From assembly GCF_006363955.1 (NCBI RefSeq), contig NZ_CP040948.1:1984001-2048000 (forward strand): a stretch of 64,000 nucleotides of DNA, given 5' to 3'. Numbering within the stretch: position 1 is the stretch's first letter; the number at the start of each line of letters is the position of its first letter. The notes beneath the pieces are model-generated. The model saw only the letters and a list, made by a program, of their open reading frames with translations, made no database searches and had not been told where the DNA came from. The translations under genes were made by a program, and so were the position numbers. Origin of the DNA: Methylophilus medardicus. Lineage in GTDB: Bacteria > Pseudomonadota > Gammaproteobacteria > Burkholderiales > Methylophilaceae. Below are positions 9,545 to 19,692 of this stretch, piece after piece.

Positions 9545-10360
9545 TTAACCAATACTTTGCCCGATCCGGCGCCATTGGTCAAAATTAAACCAGATAAAAA
9601 ACGCTTTACCGACCAGATGTTTTTCAGCCACAAACCCCCAGACGCGGCTGTCAGAGCTGTTGTCGCGGTTATCCCCCATGGCAAAGTACTCGCCAGCAGG
9701 CACGGTAATGGTCTCCCCTTGCATCAGGCGATCTCCCGGGCTACCTGGGCTATATTGATTCATGATGTCATGAATCAATACATCATGCTTGACGCCACCC
9801 AATTGCTCATTCAAGCGTGAAGCGGTCACATCAACCGCCCGCGCATTGCCGCTTTCATCATTCACATTGAGCGCGTATTGATAGGGTTGTACAAAATCAA
9901 GATTGATGACTTTGCCATTAATCGTAAGTTGCTTGTCACGATACTGAATTTTGTCGCCGGGCAAGCCAACCACGCGTTTGATATAGTCAATCGTGGTATC
10001 AGGCGGATAATGAAACACAAACACATCACCACGCTGCGGCAAACTCACCGGATAAAAAACCTTGTTCAAAATTGGCACACGTAAACCATAGGTGAACTTG
10101 TTCACCAGAATATAATCCCCCGCCAGCAAAGTTGGCATCATCGACCCAGAAGGAATCTTAAATGGCTCGACCACAAAAGAGCGCACCGTAAACACCAGCA
10201 AAATCACTGGGAAAAAACTTTTACTGTATTCGACGTACCATGGATCTGCCACTTCTCCCAGCGCACCGGCTTGACGTTGTTTGCGTAAGACCAAAATGTC
10301 TAGCAGCCAGATCACGCCCGAGACTAGCAAAATCACCAACATAAAAATTGCAAAATACAT
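9545..10360 (-). CDS. lepB: Signal peptidase I
   Basis: Removes signal peptides from exported preproteins at the inner membrane. Two N-terminal membrane segments are followed by the serine motif PSGSMMPTLLAGDYILVNK, the lysine region DYIKRVVGLPGDKI and the box GDNRDNSSDSR. The 271 residues fit. It is 36 bp downstream of lepA, the classic lepA-lepB operon. Confidence 0.96.
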   Translation of the reverse strand: MYFAIFMLVILLVSGVIWLLDILVLRKQRQAGALGEVADPWYVEYSKSFFPVILLVFTVRSFVVEPFKIPSGSMMPTLLAGDYILVNKFTYGLRVPILNKVFYPVSLPQRGDVFVFHYPPDTTIDYIKRVVGLPGDKIQYRDKQLTINGKVINLDFVQPYQYALNVNDESGNARAVDVTASRLNEQLGGVKHDVLIHDIMNQYSPGSPGDRLMQGETITVPAGEYFAMGDNRDNSSDSRVWGFVAEKHLVGKAFFIWFNFDQWRRIGQSIG

Positions 10361-10396
10361 GCTTGTTTCCTGAGTAAGCTATGTCACTAGCTGTGA

Positions 10397-12190
10397 CTAT
10401 TTATCTTCTACACGCAAAATAGCAAGGAAGGCTTCTTGTGGAATCTCCACGTTACCCACTTGCTTCATACGCTTTTTACCTTCTTTTTGTTTTTCCAGCA
10501 ACTTACGTTTACGCGTAATATCGCCGCCATAACATTTAGCAATCACGTTTTTACGCATGGCTTTAACCGTTTCGCGAGCAATAATATTGGCCCCAATAGA
10601 GGCTTGGATTGCAATGTCAAACATCTGGCGCGGAATCAATTCGCGCATTTTAGATACCAGCTCGCGGCCACGGTAAAGGCTGTTGGCACGATGCACAATC
10701 AAACTCAACGCATCTACGCGCTCACCATTGACCATGATATCCAGTTTGACTAGGTCTGCGGCACGAAACTCGAGAAACTCGTAGTCCATGGAAGCATAGC
10801 CACGCGAGACTGATTTTAATTTGTCAAAGAAATCGAGCACCACTTCGTTGAGTGGCATTTCGTAGCTCAACATGACCTGCCGGCCCATGTATTGCATGTT
10901 GCGTTGGATACCGCGCTTGTTATTACATAGGGTCATCACTGGCCCCACATAGTCTTGTGGCATCAATAAATTCACCACAATCATCGGCTCGCGAATCTCT
11001 TCGACACGCGACGGCTCTGGCAGGCGGGAAGGGTTTTCGATCTGCACCACTTCACCGGTTCTAAGCAACAGTTCATAGATCACGGTTGGCGCCGTGGTAA
11101 TCAGGTCCATGTCGTACTCGCGCTCTAGGCGCTCTTGTACGATCTCCATGTGCAATAAACCCAGAAAACCACAACGGAATCCAAAACCCAGTGCGGTGGA
11201 ATTTTCTGGCTCAAATTGCAAACTCGAATCATTCAGGCTGAGCTTTTCTAGGGCGGTACGCAAGGCTTCAAACTGGTTAGATTCAACCGGATATAGGCCA
11301 GCAAACACCTGCGGCTTCACCTCTTTAAATCCAGGCAATGCTGCCGCGGCCGGCCGACCAGCCAAGGTGACCGTGTCGCCTACTTTTGCAGCCGCTAACT
11401 CTTTAATGCCCGCGATGATAAACCCAACTTCGCCCGCGCTCAATTGAGTGCGTTGTAACGACTTTGGCGTAAACACACCCACTTGCTCACACAAATACTC
11501 GGCGCCGGTCGCCATTAAGCGAATTTTCTCTTTCGCGCGCAGCACACCATCCACCACACGCACCAACATCACCACACCGACATAATTATCAAACCAAGCA
11601 TCAATCACTAATGCCTTCAACGGCGCGTCCACATCGCCCACCGGCGGCGGCACTTTGGCGACCACTTCTTCAAGCACGTCACGCACACCTTCACCTGTTT
11701 TAGCCGAGCAGCGGACAGCATCGGTCGCATCCACCCCAATTACGTCTTCAATCTCTTGCGACACCCGAACTGGATCGGCGGAAGGCAAATCAATCTTGTT
11801 GAGCACCGGCGTCACTTCTACCCCGAGATCAATTGCGGTATAACAGTTAGCCACGCTTTGCGCCTCAACCCCTTGCGAGGCATCCACCACTAAAAGCGCG
11901 CCTTCACAAGCCGACAAAGACCGACTGACTTCGTAGCTAAAATCCACATGGCCGGGAGTATCAATCAAATTCAGCTGATAGATTTCGCCATTGTTGGCCT
12001 TGTATTGCAAGGCAGCGGTTTGCGCTTTGATGGTAATGCCGCGCTCACGCTCGATATCCATGCTATCTAGCACTTGCGCTTCCATCTCGCGCGCCTCAAG
12101 ACCACCGCATAATTGAATAATGCGGTCTGCTAGGGTTGATTTGCCGTGATCAATGTGCGCGATGATCGAAAAATTACGGATATTTTTCAT
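10397..12190 (-). CDS. lepA: Elongation factor 4 (LepA)
   Basis: Ribosome-associated translational GTPase implicated in back-translocation and 30S biogenesis. The G1 motif AHIDHGKS, the switch [16 protein letters not shown] and NKIDLPSAD are visible, along with the LepA-specific C-terminal domain. The start chosen is the ATG ([16 protein letters not shown]) at 12190, giving 597 residues; a TTG nine codons upstream is not supported. It heads the lepA-lepB-DUF4845-rnc-era-recO row. Confidence 0.97.
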   Translation of the reverse strand: MKNIRNFSIIAHIDHGKSTLADRIIQLCGGLEAREMEAQVLDSMDIERERGITIKAQTAALQYKANNGEIYQLNLIDTPGHVDFSYEVSRSLSACEGALLVVDASQGVEAQSVANCYTAIDLGVEVTPVLNKIDLPSADPVRVSQEIEDVIGVDATDAVRCSAKTGEGVRDVLEEVVAKVPPPVGDVDAPLKALVIDAWFDNYVGVVMLVRVVDGVLRAKEKIRLMATGAEYLCEQVGVFTPKSLQRTQLSAGEVGFIIAGIKELAAAKVGDTVTLAGRPAAAALPGFKEVKPQVFAGLYPVESNQFEALRTALEKLSLNDSSLQFEPENSTALGFGFRCGFLGLLHMEIVQERLEREYDMDLITTAPTVIYELLLRTGEVVQIENPSRLPEPSRVEEIREPMIVVNLLMPQDYVGPVMTLCNNKRGIQRNMQYMGRQVMLSYEMPLNEVVLDFFDKLKSVSRGYASMDYEFLEFRAADLVKLDIMVNGERVDALSLIVHRANSLYRGRELVSKMRELIPRQMFDIAIQASIGANIIARETVKAMRKNVIAKCYGGDITRKRKLLEKQKEGKKRMKQVGNVEIPQEAFLAILRVEDK

Positions 12191-12217
12191 GTTGTATTGT
12201 GGGTTAGTGACAAGCAA

Positions 12218-12240
12218 GAAAGGCGCTTGAAGCGCCTTTC
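12218..12240 (-). other. Perfect GC-rich inverted repeat in the lepA leader
   Basis: An 11-bp palindromic arm pair built on AAAGGCGCTT lies 28 bp upstream of the lepA start. It lacks a strong T-run in either direction, so it may be a leader hairpin or a secondary terminator after mucD. Confidence 0.35.
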
Positions 12241-12325
12241 AAATGGGCTGTATTTTACAGCAAATGTATGAATATCAGTGATTTATTTTGTCATCGCATC
12301 CTTGCGGCAGCGCTCAATTTTAACA

Positions 12326-12359
12326 AGCAAAAAAACAAAAAGACAGCTACACGCTGTCT
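12326..12359 (-). terminator. Rho-independent terminator of mucD
   Basis: On the minus strand, AGACAGC-GTGTA-GCTGTCT is followed directly by TTTTGTTTTTTTG. It lies 26 bp past the mucD stop and separates the stress operon from lepA. Confidence 0.8.
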
Positions 12360-12384
12360 CTTTGTGTCCCGCATGAGATGCCAA

Positions 12385-13818
12385 TTATTTCATTTTAATC
12401 GGCACATACAGGGTGCTGTCGCCGCGAAGAACCAACACGGCGACCGTCTTGCCTGACGGCACAGCATTAATTTGTTTGTTGAACAGGTCAACGCTCTGCG
12501 TTTCATTGTTATTCAGACCAAGGATCACATCGCCACGGCGAATCCCCGCTTGTGCGGCAGCGCCGGCACTGTCGATCACCAGCAAGCCATTTTTACCATT
12601 GAGTTTTTTCTTTTGTATCGCCGTCAACTCACGTAAGGTCAAGCCAATTTTGTTGGCTTCCGGTTTGCCAGGCTCTTTGTTGATAGCTGGCGCATCGGTT
12701 TGCTCACTTGGCATTTCACCCACACCCAACTGCAGCGTTTTATTGCTCCCTTTGCGCACAATCTCTACCGGCACCACTTTGCCTGGCTTGGTGGCTGCCA
12801 CGACGCGCGGCAAATCACTCGAAGTTGCAATCGGCTTGCCATCAAATTTAAGAATGATATCGCCAGCCTCTAAACCACCCTTGTCAGCCGGGCTATTTTT
12901 TTCAATCCCGGCAATCAAAGCGCCACTAGTTTGCTTAAGACCGAACGACTCGGCGAGATCTTTAGTGACTTCTTGAATACCAATGCCTAACCAGCCACGC
13001 GCAATGCGACCGTTAGATTTCAACTGATTAGAAATATCAATCGCGACATCAATCGGGATACTGAATGACAAACCCATAGAGCCGCCATTTTTGCTGTAGA
13101 TTTGTGAATTGACTCCAACAACTTCGCCACGCAAGTTAAACAATGGTCCGCCAGAGTTGCCGGGGTTGATGGCAACGTCGGTTTGAATAAACGGGACATA
13201 GTTCTCTTGTGGCAATGCGCGGCCTTTGGCACTGACAATGCCAGCGGTCATGGTATTTTCAAGACCAAACGGTGAACCAATCGCGGCGACCCATTCGCCT
13301 ACTTTTAGCAGATTTGGGTCGCCCACCGTCACTTTGGGTAAACCAGTCGCTTCAATTTTAATTAGGGCAACATCGGTACGCTTGTCCGCACCGATAATTT
13401 TCGCTTTGAACTCGCGCTTGTCATACAACTTAACCAGCACCTCATCCGCCTCGCTCACCACGTGGGCATTAGTCAAAATATAACCATCAGCACTGATAAT
13501 AAACCCCGAACCCAAGGATTGCGTTTTGTAGTCTTGGCCACCCTCTTGGCCGGGTGCGCCCGGCATGCCTGGGATGCCAAATCGGCGCAAAAACTCCTGC
13601 AGATTCTCGTCATTCGGCATGCCAGGAAAACCGATACTGCCGGGCCCGTGCACCACCGAAGTGATGCTGATATTGACCACAGCAGGACCTTGCTTTTCAG
13701 CCAACTCGGTGAAATCGGGTAAATCTTTGGCTACAACAGCCACTGGCAAAGTCATTGTCACAGCACACGCCAGCATCACACCAAAAAACCATTGTCTCAT
13801 CATGATTATTTTTACCAT
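12385..13818 (-). CDS. mucD: Periplasmic serine protease MucD/DegQ (Do family)
   Basis: Envelope quality-control protease and chaperone. A signal peptide ends near VAVVAK; the trypsin-like triad is H in ILTNAHVVS, D in DKRTDVALIKI and S in NPGNSGGPLF. Two PDZ domains follow (GWLGIGIQEV and TLRELTAIQ regions). 477 residues is typical. The start could be the ATG at 13818 or either of two ATGs just downstream; no clear ribosome site decides. It is the last gene of the rpoE-rseA-mucB-mucD cluster and has its own terminator. Confidence 0.94.
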   Translation of the reverse strand: MVKIIMMRQWFFGVMLACAVTMTLPVAVVAKDLPDFTELAEKQGPAVVNISITSVVHGPGSIGFPGMPNDENLQEFLRRFGIPGMPGAPGQEGGQDYKTQSLGSGFIISADGYILTNAHVVSEADEVLVKLYDKREFKAKIIGADKRTDVALIKIEATGLPKVTVGDPNLLKVGEWVAAIGSPFGLENTMTAGIVSAKGRALPQENYVPFIQTDVAINPGNSGGPLFNLRGEVVGVNSQIYSKNGGSMGLSFSIPIDVAIDISNQLKSNGRIARGWLGIGIQEVTKDLAESFGLKQTSGALIAGIEKNSPADKGGLEAGDIILKFDGKPIATSSDLPRVVAATKPGKVVPVEIVRKGSNKTLQLGVGEMPSEQTDAPAINKEPGKPEANKIGLTLRELTAIQKKKLNGKNGLLVIDSAGAAAQAGIRRGDVILGLNNNETQSVDLFNKQINAVPSGKTVAVLVLRGDSTLYVPIKMK

Positions 13819-13988
13819 TTAATGATTATTAAAAATGAATTTGCGCCATCTAGAGAGCGACGCTCGGGGATTTTGATCCGCGAAAGTTTCACTCACATGA
13901 CATGGGGATTGCCATGCGAAATACAAGAGATTGTTAGGACGGAAGTGCGTCGTTTTGCACGATATGGAATTTGTAATTGAGCGACGCA

Positions 13989-14957
13989 CTATTTTTTGAA
14001 AGTTACTTGCTGTGCGATTTGTTCAACCGTCTGTGCAGGCACTTCACCTACCACCACCAATTGATAACCATTTAACACATGTGCATACACATTCGTCGAG
14101 CCCATGTTTTTTTTGCCTACCCGTGCTTGCATGCCCTTGACTATCGGCTCGACAAACAATGAGACGGAAGCAAGCCCATCTGAAAAAATCAATTGTTGCA
14201 CAGTGGTATTTTTCCCTTGCACTTTCAATTGAATTTGATCGACTTTTTTGTAGCCTGTGGGTAAGTTAGCAATCACCAAATTGTCTTCGATGTGCGTGAG
14301 ATCGGTGCTGTCGTCCATGACGTAAGGTTTCGTGGCATCAATTTTCGGTTGAAACCAATCTAAGTCTTTGGTCTGCAACATCGAGACTTGATTAAACCCA
14401 ATCTGCTCCAATGTGTGGCCTTGCGCATCCACCATACTCATTTTCAGCAGCAAGCCATATTCAGCGTCCGACCAAACACGATATTGATAGCGTAAATTAT
14501 CGTTGGGTACCATATCGATGACTTGCGCTAAACGCCCGGCAATACGCTCCTGACCAACATACTTCAGCTTGTAATTTTGCTTGAGCGGATACAGCTGCGT
14601 AGGCAACATCGCCGGAAATAAATTCTGGCCGCGCCGCTTTTCAATGACTATTTTGTCGTTCTTTGCGTTGAAAATGACAATATCATCCCCTTCACTGAAT
14701 ACTTCGCGCGGGCGTCCATCGAGCACTACGTTGCGCGAAAATTCGCGGCCGCCTTCGTACATGTGCGTGATCTGCACAGAACGTATAGTTGCGCCGTTGT
14801 GGTAAACAAACAGGCCTTGGTAATTTAATTCTCGCGCGGCAGAGGCCGTTTTTTGCATCGTGACCCAAAGGTCCTCTTCGGCATAGACGGATTGATTGAA
14901 GACTGCCAGCAATAATGCTGGCAGGAAAAAAGCACGGAAAACAAGCTTCAATGACAT
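13989..14957 (-). CDS. mucB: Sigma-E regulatory protein MucB/RseB
   Basis: Periplasmic protein that binds the anti-sigma factor and blocks its degradation until envelope stress or lipid signals appear. A signal peptide (residues about 1-26, ending SVYA) is followed by the MucB/RseB lipoprotein-carrier-like fold (ARELNYQGLFVYHNGATIRS) and a small C-terminal domain. The 322 residues match. It is 19 bp downstream of rseA. An 8-bp inverted repeat (GTGCGTCG at 13945 and CGACGCAC at 13982) follows the stop but lacks a T-run. Confidence 0.92.
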   Translation of the reverse strand: MSLKLVFRAFFLPALLLAVFNQSVYAEEDLWVTMQKTASAARELNYQGLFVYHNGATIRSVQITHMYEGGREFSRNVVLDGRPREVFSEGDDIVIFNAKNDKIVIEKRRGQNLFPAMLPTQLYPLKQNYKLKYVGQERIAGRLAQVIDMVPNDNLRYQYRVWSDAEYGLLLKMSMVDAQGHTLEQIGFNQVSMLQTKDLDWFQPKIDATKPYVMDDSTDLTHIEDNLVIANLPTGYKKVDQIQLKVQGKNTTVQQLIFSDGLASVSLFVEPIVKGMQARVGKKNMGSTNVYAHVLNGYQLVVVGEVPAQTVEQIAQQVTFKK

Positions 14958-14976
14958 ACCTTTAGCAGCAATAATG

Positions 14977-15441
14977 TTATTCGCCAGCGCTAAAGGCTAC
15001 GTTTTGCATGTAGTAAGTTGCGCTACTAGGTGCGAAGTTGTGATGTGCGACAACGTATTGGTCGGTGTCTTTGTCCGCGATTTGCATTGCCGTGTTGGGC
15101 GCTGGCTGATTGAAGACAAATAGTCCAACGAAGAAAGCTGCCGCTACCGAAGCTGCAATCGACCAGCTGTAGGTACTAAAGCGCGGCCGAATGTGAGTCA
15201 CTTTTTCAGACGCACTCACGGCCTGCGGCGCAAGTAGGGTGGGCTCATCATCAAGATTGGCCATAATGCGGCTGGTCAAATCGGATTCGTTCCAATAATC
15301 TTCTCGCATCACATCCCGAATCACATGATATTCGCGCCAAGCCTGTGCTACTTCACCGGTAGATTTTGCTGCCAGAAAAATATGTTCACAGCGTTCAACG
15401 TCGACTTCACCGTCGACTAATGCAGATAATTGCTGCTTCAT
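14977..15441 (-). CDS. rseA: Anti-sigma-E factor RseA/MucA
   Basis: Inner-membrane anti-sigma factor that sequesters RpoE. The N-terminal RseA domain reads MKQQLSALVDGEVD and continues to AWREYHVIRDVMRED, followed by one membrane segment (about residues 91-110, SIAASVAAAFFVGLFVF) and a periplasmic tail. 154 residues is a little short but normal for betaproteobacteria. It lies between rpoE and mucB. Confidence 0.92.
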   Translation of the reverse strand: MKQQLSALVDGEVDVERCEHIFLAAKSTGEVAQAWREYHVIRDVMREDYWNESDLTSRIMANLDDEPTLLAPQAVSASEKVTHIRPRFSTYSWSIAASVAAAFFVGLFVFNQPAPNTAMQIADKDTDQYVVAHHNFAPSSATYYMQNVAFSAGE

Positions 15442-15540
15442 AATAACCCCAAATCAATCAATGTTTTTATGTTAGCATTTAACAGAAAATTTGTCATAAC
15501 ACCTATATACTCGTGTATGTTTTTGTAGCGAATGCGCCCG

Positions 15541-16170
15541 TTACCAACGCTTGTGTTGAGGCGTATCCAACAAAGGCCTCAATTTTGCAGCGATGGTTTC
15601 ACGTGCGCGGAAAATACGTGACCGAACGGTGCCAATCGGACACTGCATCACATTTGCAATATCCTCGTAACTTAGCCCTTCCAGCTCACGCAAGGTAATC
15701 GCTGTCCGAAGTTCGTCAGGCAACGCTGCAATGGCATCATTGACTGTTTGCGCGATTTCTTTGGTCATCAACGACGTTTCAGGCGTCTCCATGGTGCGCA
15801 TATCATTGGCTTCGTCGAAGTTTTCAACGTCTTCGAGTTCCACATCTTGCATCACTTGTGGCTTACGGCCGAGTGATACCAAATAGTTTTTGGCCGTATT
15901 GATACCAATGCGATACAGCCAAGTATAAAAAGCACTGTCGCCTCTAAAGCTGTGCAATGCCCGATAAGCCTTGATAAAAGACTCTTGGACAACGTCCTCG
16001 ACCTCTGCTTGGTCACGAATCATGCGCGACAACAAGCGACCGAGTTTACGATGATATTTCTCAACCAACAATCCAAAGGCTCGTTTGTCACCTTGCTGAG
16101 CACGTTCAACCAGCATTTGATCAAACTCTTTGTTCTCTTGCTGTTTGGCGTGCGCCGCCTGAACAGTCAT
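15541..16170 (-). CDS. rpoE: RNA polymerase sigma-E factor
   Basis: Extracytoplasmic-function sigma factor for envelope stress. Region 2 includes FGLLVEKYHRKLGRLLSR and SFRGDSAFYTWLYRI; region 4 includes TLRELEGLSYEDIA and CPIGTVRSRIFRARE. The ATG at 16170 gives 209 residues and aligns with E. coli RpoE. An in-frame ATG at 16281 also has a good purine-rich site (AAGGG) and would give a 37-residue N-terminal extension; both lie downstream of the predicted promoter. A still longer reading overlaps the promoter and is unlikely. Confidence 0.95.
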   Translation of the reverse strand: MTVQAAHAKQQENKEFDQMLVERAQQGDKRAFGLLVEKYHRKLGRLLSRMIRDQAEVEDVVQESFIKAYRALHSFRGDSAFYTWLYRIGINTAKNYLVSLGRKPQVMQDVELEDVENFDEANDMRTMETPETSLMTKEIAQTVNDAIAALPDELRTAITLRELEGLSYEDIANVMQCPIGTVRSRIFRARETIAAKLRPLLDTPQHKRW

Positions 16171-16335
16171 ATCCCGATGACTCCCTTGGGTAATTTTATG
16201 ATTGGGAGTAGTATACGCTTTAGTATTATTTTCGACGAACCCGGTACGCGTTAACGCCTCTAAATTTGCTGTGTTTAACATCGCCTCATCCCTTATTTTT
16301 TTGCCTGCCACTGCAACACGCTTGACTGACTCCTG

Positions 16336-16364
16336 TCTGAGCTTGCATTCACCATCAAAGTTCC
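16336..16364 (-). promoter_or_regulatory. Sigma-E-type autoregulatory promoter of rpoE
   Basis: On the minus strand, GGAACTTT (rc of 16357-16364) is followed after 17 bp by TCAGA (rc of 16336-16340). This resembles the GGAACTT-N16/17-TCTGA consensus of RpoE/AlgU promoters. The predicted RNA starts near 16329 and carries rpoE-rseA-mucB-mucD. Confidence 0.7.
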
Positions 16365-16382
16365 CTTGATCGCAAAACAAAA

Positions 16383-17993
16383 ATGAATAAAGTGTTCGAT
16401 ATTCTGATTATAGGTAGTGGCTTGGCCGGTCAATCACTGGCGCTTCGTTTAGCCGATCAACACCGAGTGTGTATTCTTAGCAAACGCGAGCTTGCCATGA
16501 GTGCAAGCAACTGGGCGCAAGGCGGGATAGCCGCTGTGCTCAACAGCGAAGACTCATTAGAGGCGCATATTCAAGATACGCTGGATGCCGGCGCCGGTTT
16601 GTGTGACAGCGAAGTCACGCGCATGGTGGTCAATAATGGCCAGGCAAGTATTGAGTGGTTATTGCAACAGGGCGTGAATTTCACCCGCGAGGCCGATGAC
16701 GCGCGATTGCATCTGACGCGCGAAGGCGGGCACAGCCACCGGCGCGTGGTGCACGTCGCAGACGCCACTGGTCAAGCGGTACAAACCACGCTGACTGATC
16801 GTGTGCGCGAGCATCCAAACATTACTATCCTCGAAAACCACATCGCGGTGGATCTCATCACCACACACAAACTGTTCAGACAAACAGCAAATGATGGGCC
16901 TAACCGCTGCCTCGGTGCATATGTGCTAGACAATCAAACAGGAAAAGTGATTACCCTGTCTGCGCAATACACCGTCATGGCCTCAGGTGGCGCGGGCAAA
17001 GTGTACCTTTATACCACCAACCCCGACATCAGCACTGGCGATGGCATCGCCATGGCTTGGCGCGCGGGCTGCCGTGTGGCCAATATGGAGTTCATTCAGT
17101 TTCACCCGACCTGTTTGTACCATCCGCATGCCAAATCATTTTTAATTTCTGAGGTGCTTCGCGGCGAAGGTGGCTTGCTACTGCTGCCTGACGGCACACG
17201 ATTTATGCCCTGGCACGATGCACGCGCTGAACTGGCACCGCGCGACGTCGTGGCGCGTGCGATCGACTTTGAAATGAAAAAACGCGGTCTTGACTGTGTT
17301 TATTTAGATATTAGCCACAAACCGCTGGCATTCATTCAATCGCATTTTCCGAACATTTACCAACGCTGCCTAGAATTGGGCATTGATATCAGCAAGCAGC
17401 CGATCCCGGTAGTGCCTGCCGCCCACTACACTTGCGGCGGCGTCATGACTGACATGCATGGCCGAACTGACATTGATTGTCTATATGCGATTGGCGAAAC
17501 TGCGTGCACTGGCTTACACGGTGCCAACCGGCTGGCCAGCAATTCTTTATTGGAGTGTTTAGCCTTTAGCCAAAGCTGCGCAACAGACATCGAGACGCTG
17601 GGCCTGCAACCGACCATCACCTTGCCGGATTGGGATGAAAGTCGGGTGACGGATGCCGATGAAGAAGTATTAATTACACATACATGGGATGAGTTACGCC
17701 GTTTCATGTGGAATTACGTGGGAATTGTGCGTACCACCAAGCGCTTAAGCCGCGCCTTGCATCGTATTCACATGCTGAGGGACGAAGTCCACGAGTTTTA
17801 CAGCAATTTTAAAGTCAGTCACGATTTAATTGAATTGCGTAATCTATTGCAAGTGGCGGAGCTGATTGTGCGTTGCGCGATCGATCGCCACGAAAGTCGC
17901 GGCTTGCACTTTAGCAAAGACTATCCAGACCTCTTGCCAGAAGCGGTCCCCAGTGTATTGGCGCCGGACAACTACACCAGCCTGTTGGATTAA
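16383..17993 (+). CDS. nadB: L-aspartate oxidase
   Basis: FAD enzyme oxidising L-aspartate to iminoaspartate, the first step of NAD synthesis. The dinucleotide motif [16 protein letters not shown] is at the N-terminus, with [20 protein letters not shown] and the substrate region [25 protein letters not shown] is the C-terminal FAD motif. 536 residues is normal. It is divergent from rpoE, with the start only a few bases beyond the sigma-E promoter region. Confidence 0.96.
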   Translation: MNKVFDILIIGSGLAGQSLALRLADQHRVCILSKRELAMSASNWAQGGIAAVLNSEDSLEAHIQDTLDAGAGLCDSEVTRMVVNNGQASIEWLLQQGVNFTREADDARLHLTREGGHSHRRVVHVADATGQAVQTTLTDRVREHPNITILENHIAVDLITTHKLFRQTANDGPNRCLGAYVLDNQTGKVITLSAQYTVMASGGAGKVYLYTTNPDISTGDGIAMAWRAGCRVANMEFIQFHPTCLYHPHAKSFLISEVLRGEGGLLLLPDGTRFMPWHDARAELAPRDVVARAIDFEMKKRGLDCVYLDISHKPLAFIQSHFPNIYQRCLELGIDISKQPIPVVPAAHYTCGGVMTDMHGRTDIDCLYAIGETACTGLHGANRLASNSLLECLAFSQSCATDIETLGLQPTITLPDWDESRVTDADEEVLITHTWDELRRFMWNYVGIVRTTKRLSRALHRIHMLRDEVHEFYSNFKVSHDLIELRNLLQVAELIVRCAIDRHESRGLHFSKDYPDLLPEAVPSVLAPDNYTSLLD

Positions 17994-17998
17994 AACAG

Positions 17999-18481
17999 AT
18001 GCAAAAGATAGGCTGGCTCATAGGTGGTCTATTTGCCGCCCTATGCCTTGGGGCGCAAGCGCAAACCGTACTTGAAAAAGTCATTGATGGCGACACAGTG
18101 ATTATTCGAGAACAGGCGATCACCTATCACCTGCGTTTATTGGATATCGACGCACCTGAGCGTCAACAAGCATTTGGTCAACAATCCAAACGCAGCCTAA
18201 GCAAATTGTGTGATCAAGCAACCATCACCGTGATCACGCAAGGACAAGATATGTACGGAAGAACGCTCGGGCATTTATATTGCAACGAGGTAGATGCCAG
18301 CGAGTCACAAGTGTCCTTAGGCATGGCCTGGTTTAATGCGCGATACTCTCAGCGCGCCGCATTGTCGGTGTTGCAACAGCAGGCACAGCAGCAGGGCTTA
18401 GGCTTGTGGCATGATGCTAACCCGGTGCCGCCTTGGCAATGGCGTCAGCGTTATGGGCAACATTATCGTCGCCAAGAATGA
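17999..18481 (+). CDS. Secreted thermonuclease-family nuclease
   Basis: 160 residues with a signal peptide (about 1-20, ending GAQA) and a staphylococcal-nuclease fold. Family motifs are VIDGDTVII, LLDIDAPER and MYGRTLGHLY, which hold the calcium/catalytic Asp, Arg and Glu positions. It probably degrades nucleic acid in the periplasm or outside the cell. It starts 5 bp after the nadB stop, so it is cotranscribed; no functional link to NAD synthesis is evident. Confidence 0.85.
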   Translation: MQKIGWLIGGLFAALCLGAQAQTVLEKVIDGDTVIIREQAITYHLRLLDIDAPERQQAFGQQSKRSLSKLCDQATITVITQGQDMYGRTLGHLYCNEVDASESQVSLGMAWFNARYSQRAALSVLQQQAQQQGLGLWHDANPVPPWQWRQRYGQHYRRQE

Positions 18482-18540
18482 CACATGCCGACAATATCCT
18501 TTAGAATACTGTTTTATCAAAGAACTTTAGGACTTTAGAC

Positions 18541-19020
18541 ATGCAAGTAGCGATGAACACCGTGGTCACCATGACCTACAAACTGCAAAACAGCGAAGGC
18601 GACACCTTGGAAGAAAGCAAGGATCCGGTGGCTTATCTGCACGGCGGTTATGACAACATTTTTCCTAAAGTGGAAGAAGCCATGCACGGTAAAAACGTCG
18701 GCGATCAGGTGGAAGTCAGCTTGGATCCAGAAGATGCATTTGGGGAATATGACGACGGCCTGGTGCAAATCGAACCAGCCAGTGCTTTCCCGAGCGAAGA
18801 CCTGAAAATTGGCATGCAATTTGAAGGTGAAGACGAAACCGGTGACGTGATTTTATACACGATTACCGATATTGCCGATGGCAAAGTGGTGGTGGATGGC
18901 AACCATCCATGGGCGGGCCAACGCTTACTGTTTACTGCGACCATTGCTAGCGTGCGTTCTGCCAACCAAGAAGAAATCTCGCATCAACACGTGCATGGCG
19001 CGGGTGGCCATCACCACTAA
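18541..19020 (+). CDS. slyD: FKBP-type peptidyl-prolyl isomerase SlyD
   Basis: Cytoplasmic prolyl isomerase/chaperone with the FKBP domain interrupted by an insert-in-flap chaperone domain (from about residue 65). DTLEESKDPVAYLHGGYDN and DPEDAFGEYDD are family signatures. The C-terminus HQHVHGAGGHHH is histidine-rich, in keeping with the nickel-binding tail of SlyD though shorter. 159 residues; it follows the thermonuclease by 59 bp. Confidence 0.93.
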   Translation: MQVAMNTVVTMTYKLQNSEGDTLEESKDPVAYLHGGYDNIFPKVEEAMHGKNVGDQVEVSLDPEDAFGEYDDGLVQIEPASAFPSEDLKIGMQFEGEDETGDVILYTITDIADGKVVVDGNHPWAGQRLLFTATIASVRSANQEEISHQHVHGAGGHHH

Positions 19021-19035
19021 TGCGCGCTTAGCGCG

Positions 19036-19692
19036 TTAACCGGGCTGACGCAACACTCCTTGCGTCAGCGTCAGCACTTCATCGGCCACAGCGGCCACCT
19101 CTTCACTCAAATGACTGACATAAATTGTTGGCACCTCAAAAGTGGCAATGACTTGCCGAATGTAAGGCAACAGTTGTTGTTTGAGCGTCGCATCCAAGGC
19201 ACTCAATGGCTCATCCATCAGCAGCACCGCTGGCTGACGCAATAAGGCACGGCCAATAGCCACCCGTTGCTTTTCACCGCCGGATAACTGACTGGGCTTG
19301 CGTTTGAGCAATGTATGCATCCCCAGCACTTCAACCACGTCTTTGATCTGAATGCCCGTTGCGCCTGCGGGGAGCCCATAGCGCAAATTCTGTTCTACAC
19401 TCAGATGTGGAAATAAGCGCCCCTCTTGAAACACCACGCCAACTGGACGTTGCCAAGGCGGCAGTTGGATGGCTTGCGTAGGATCAAACCAGCATTCACT
19501 GCCACTCATGATTCGACCAGCGCTCGGTGACACCAACCCTGCGATCGCATGCAACAAAGTCGTTTTACCCGATCCTGACGCGCCCATGATGCCCAAGCAG
19601 CGACCGGGCAGCAATTCAAAGCGAGCCTCCAGACTGAAGGGATTCGCGCCAGCATAGGGCTGCTGTATTTGAATATCTACCGAGAACGTCAT
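19036..19692 (-). CDS. modC: Molybdate ABC transporter ATP-binding protein (short form)
   Basis: ATPase subunit of the molybdate importer. Walker A GASGSGKTT, signature LSGGEKQRVAIGRALL, Walker B VLLMDEPLSALD and the switch histidine in YVSHL are present. It has only 218 residues, against about 350 in E. coli ModC: the C-terminal TOBE/Mop molybdate-binding domain is missing. Its start overlaps modB (ATGA). Confidence 0.9.
   Translation of the reverse strand: MTFSVDIQIQQPYAGANPFSLEARFELLPGRCLGIMGASGSGKTTLLHAIAGLVSPSAGRIMSGSECWFDPTQAIQLPPWQRPVGVVFQEGRLFPHLSVEQNLRYGLPAGATGIQIKDVVEVLGMHTLLKRKPSQLSGGEKQRVAIGRALLRQPAVLLMDEPLSALDATLKQQLLPYIRQVIATFEVPTIYVSHLSEEVAAVADEVLTLTQGVLRQPG

Noticed and set aside
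12413-12976. Plus-strand 187-codon frame opposite mucD
   Set aside because: Antisense to the PDZ-encoding part of mucD with low-complexity Ser/Leu content and no ribosome site.
13945-13989. 8-bp inverted repeat after mucB as a terminator
   Set aside because: The loop is about 29 nt and there is no T-run; mucD continues on the same strand, so termination here is doubtful.
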